A DNA stretch of 64,000 nt from Lacrimispora xylanisolvens (GTDB lineage: Bacteria > Bacillota > Clostridia > Lachnospirales > Lachnospiraceae). This document shows, in pieces, positions 63,260 through 64,000 of this stretch. How positions within the stretch are numbered: position 1 is the stretch's first letter; each line of letters opens with the position of its first letter. The DNA lies in contig CP070896.1 in NCBI GenBank assembly GCA_017084465.1, forward strand, positions 5,135,501 through 5,199,500. The letters run 5' to 3'. The notes beneath the pieces are model-generated. The model was not told the DNA's origin and searched no databases. It saw nothing but the letters and a program-made list of their open reading frames with translations. A program made the translations under genes and the position numbers.

Positions 63260-63646
63260 ATGAAAAAAGTTTTGGCGACAGAAAAGGCTCCGGCAGCAAT
63301 TGGTCCTTATTCTCAGGGTGTTCGCGGGGGCGATTATGTGTTCGTGTCCGGTCAGCTTCCCATTGATCCGTCAACCGGTGCATTTGCAGGTGAGGATATT
63401 GCATCTCAGACAAGACAGTCTTTAACCAATATAAAGGCCATACTGGAGAGTGGTGGTTTATCCATGGATCAGGTGGTTAAAACAACGGTATTATTAAAGA
63501 ATATCAATGATTTTGCAGCTATGAATGAAGTTTATGCTACCTTTTTTAAAGGAGAATGCCCTGCCAGAGCAGCATTTGGAGTGGCAGCTCTTCCAAAAGA
63601 CGCATTAGTGGAAATTGAAGCCATTGCATATTGCGGAGAATCATAA
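63260..63646 (+). CDS. ridA: RidA/YjgF family enamine-imine deaminase
   Basis: 128 residues from ATG 63260 with AAAGGAGA upstream. It hydrolyses reactive 2-aminoacrylate-type enamines to keto acids. Family signature: APAAIGPYSQG, VFVSGQLPIDP, and the catalytic Arg in CPARAAFGVAALPKDALVEIEAIA. The promoter candidate is TTGACT, 16-bp spacer, TAATCT about 50 bases upstream. Protects PLP enzymes. It is an ordinary single gene. Confidence 0.94.
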   Translation: MKKVLATEKAPAAIGPYSQGVRGGDYVFVSGQLPIDPSTGAFAGEDIASQTRQSLTNIKAILESGGLSMDQVVKTTVLLKNINDFAAMNEVYATFFKGECPARAAFGVAALPKDALVEIEAIAYCGES

Positions 63647-63666
63647 GCTGTATCAGATAAGTAGAA

Positions 63667-63694
63667 AGGGAATGCCGGTTAACTGGCATTCCCT
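63667..63694 (+). terminator. Terminator of ridA
   Basis: Ten-bp stem AGGGAATGCC (63667-63676) / GGCATTCCCT (63685-63694), then ATTTTAG. Confidence 0.85.
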
Positions 63695-63779
63695 ATTTTA
63701 GATTCAGGCAATTTGCCCCTTTCCGGGAATGTACGGGGACAAGATGTAGAAATAAAGGACTTTTTGCGAAAGAAATGGG

Positions 63780-63807
63780 TTGCATATTGGCAGACTTATA
63801 TTATAAT
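63780..63807 (+). promoter_or_regulatory. Promoter of folC
   Basis: TTGCAT (63780-63785), 16-bp spacer, TATAAT (63802-63807), upstream of ATG 63871. Confidence 0.6.
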
Positions 63808-63870
63808 TAATTGAGGAAGCTGGATCAGTCCGTTTTCTATGAATTTAAGCAGGAAGTTGGTACTTTAAGG

Positions 63871-64000
63871 ATGAGATTTGAAGAAACGGCAGAGGAATAT
63901 CTAAGCCGTATCCCGATGTGGGCGAAAAAGAAGAATTCACTGGAAGTGATCAGGACGTTTTTAAAAGAGATGGGCGAGCCTGATGAAACCATGAGAATCA
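63871..64000 (+). CDS. folC: Folylpolyglutamate/dihydrofolate synthase, N-terminus (cut by window end)
   Basis: Only 43 residues are inside. MRFEETAEEYLSRIP...KKNSLEVIRTFLKEMG-P-E-MRI matches the start of FolC, which in this family leads into the Mur-ligase ATP loop HVAGTNGKGS just past the edge. The frame is open upstream to a TTG (about 63810), but ATG 63871 fits homologues. Confidence 0.7.
   Translation, partial: MRFEETAEEYLSRIPMWAKKKNSLEVIRTFLKEMGEPDETMRI

Noticed and set aside
1..64000. CRISPR arrays, prophage, riboswitches, rRNA
   Set aside because: No regularly spaced repeats, phage genes, recognisable aptamer cores or rRNA segments were seen on reading both strands. Weak riboswitches could be missed without a covariance search.

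Overview
The window reads as chromosome of an anaerobic, spore-forming Clostridia, most likely a Lachnospiraceae of the Lacrimispora / 'Clostridium' saccharolyticum type. The case for this is AT-leaning composition, strong AGGAGG ribosome-binding sites, spore-linked genes (spore photoproduct lyase, Csp-like subtilases), an ISLre2-family transposon, many small Firmicutes DUF families, and no plasmid or phage backbone. This is inference from gene content. No taxonomic search was possible.

Layout. 1-3600: end of an AhbD/NirJ-like radical SAM gene and a FecCD/BtuCD-type metal-chelate ABC importer. 3600-5010: MarR-GNAT regulator and a DUF4491 membrane protein. 5140-9570: PRD regulator and an ascorbate-type PTS (IIB, IIC) with a TrpA-like TIM barrel. 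9600-13010: TetR, Lon protease and a DUF1858 protein, the two promoters sharing one operator. 13585-17403: CdaR regulator, GntP permease and glycerate kinase. 17461-19681: chemoreceptor. 20009-22694: two half-size chromate transporters and an unrecognised gene, divergent from a LysR regulator. 22739-26348: DapA-like lyase, a variant Nramp-fold transporter and a LacI regulator, with a perfect LacI-type palindrome at the promoter. 26375-30668: Lgt, SplB, a second chemoreceptor and a 47-residue membrane ORF. 30739-37629: four tandem ~557-residue S8 subtilases, all with the nucleophile serine replaced by glycine. 37845-40620: GNAT, small DUF protein, lipoprotein, tRNA-Ala and tRNA-Val, and a D-2-hydroxyacid dehydrogenase. 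40728-42488: an ISLre2-like insertion sequence with a target duplication. 42511-58013: a tellurium-resistance (Ter) type stress island. It holds PRTase-TRSP, StiP/PRTase-PELOTA, a CitE-like protein, a YceG-trypsin fusion, rhomboid, YceG, TelA, three TerD, a Ca2+ P-type ATPase, HAD, and an AI-2E-family gene that shares the island's promoter dyad. 58080-61055: flavin amine oxidase and a lone ABC substrate-binding lipoprotein. 61209-64000: Cof-type HAD, YerC/TrpR-like regulator, DUF1836, RidA and the start of folC.

Quality caveat. About sixteen genes are broken by single-base changes, nearly all in homopolymer runs, and the other frame restores a normal family sequence each time. This looks like uncorrected sequencing indels rather than decay. 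These genes are therefore listed as single CDS with the frameshift noted.

The most interesting parts are the array of four predicted pseudoproteases with sigma-E-like promoters, the Ter island with two added proteases and a covarying promoter dyad shared with a distant gene, and the Nramp-like transporter without the metal-binding motifs in a catabolic-looking operon.
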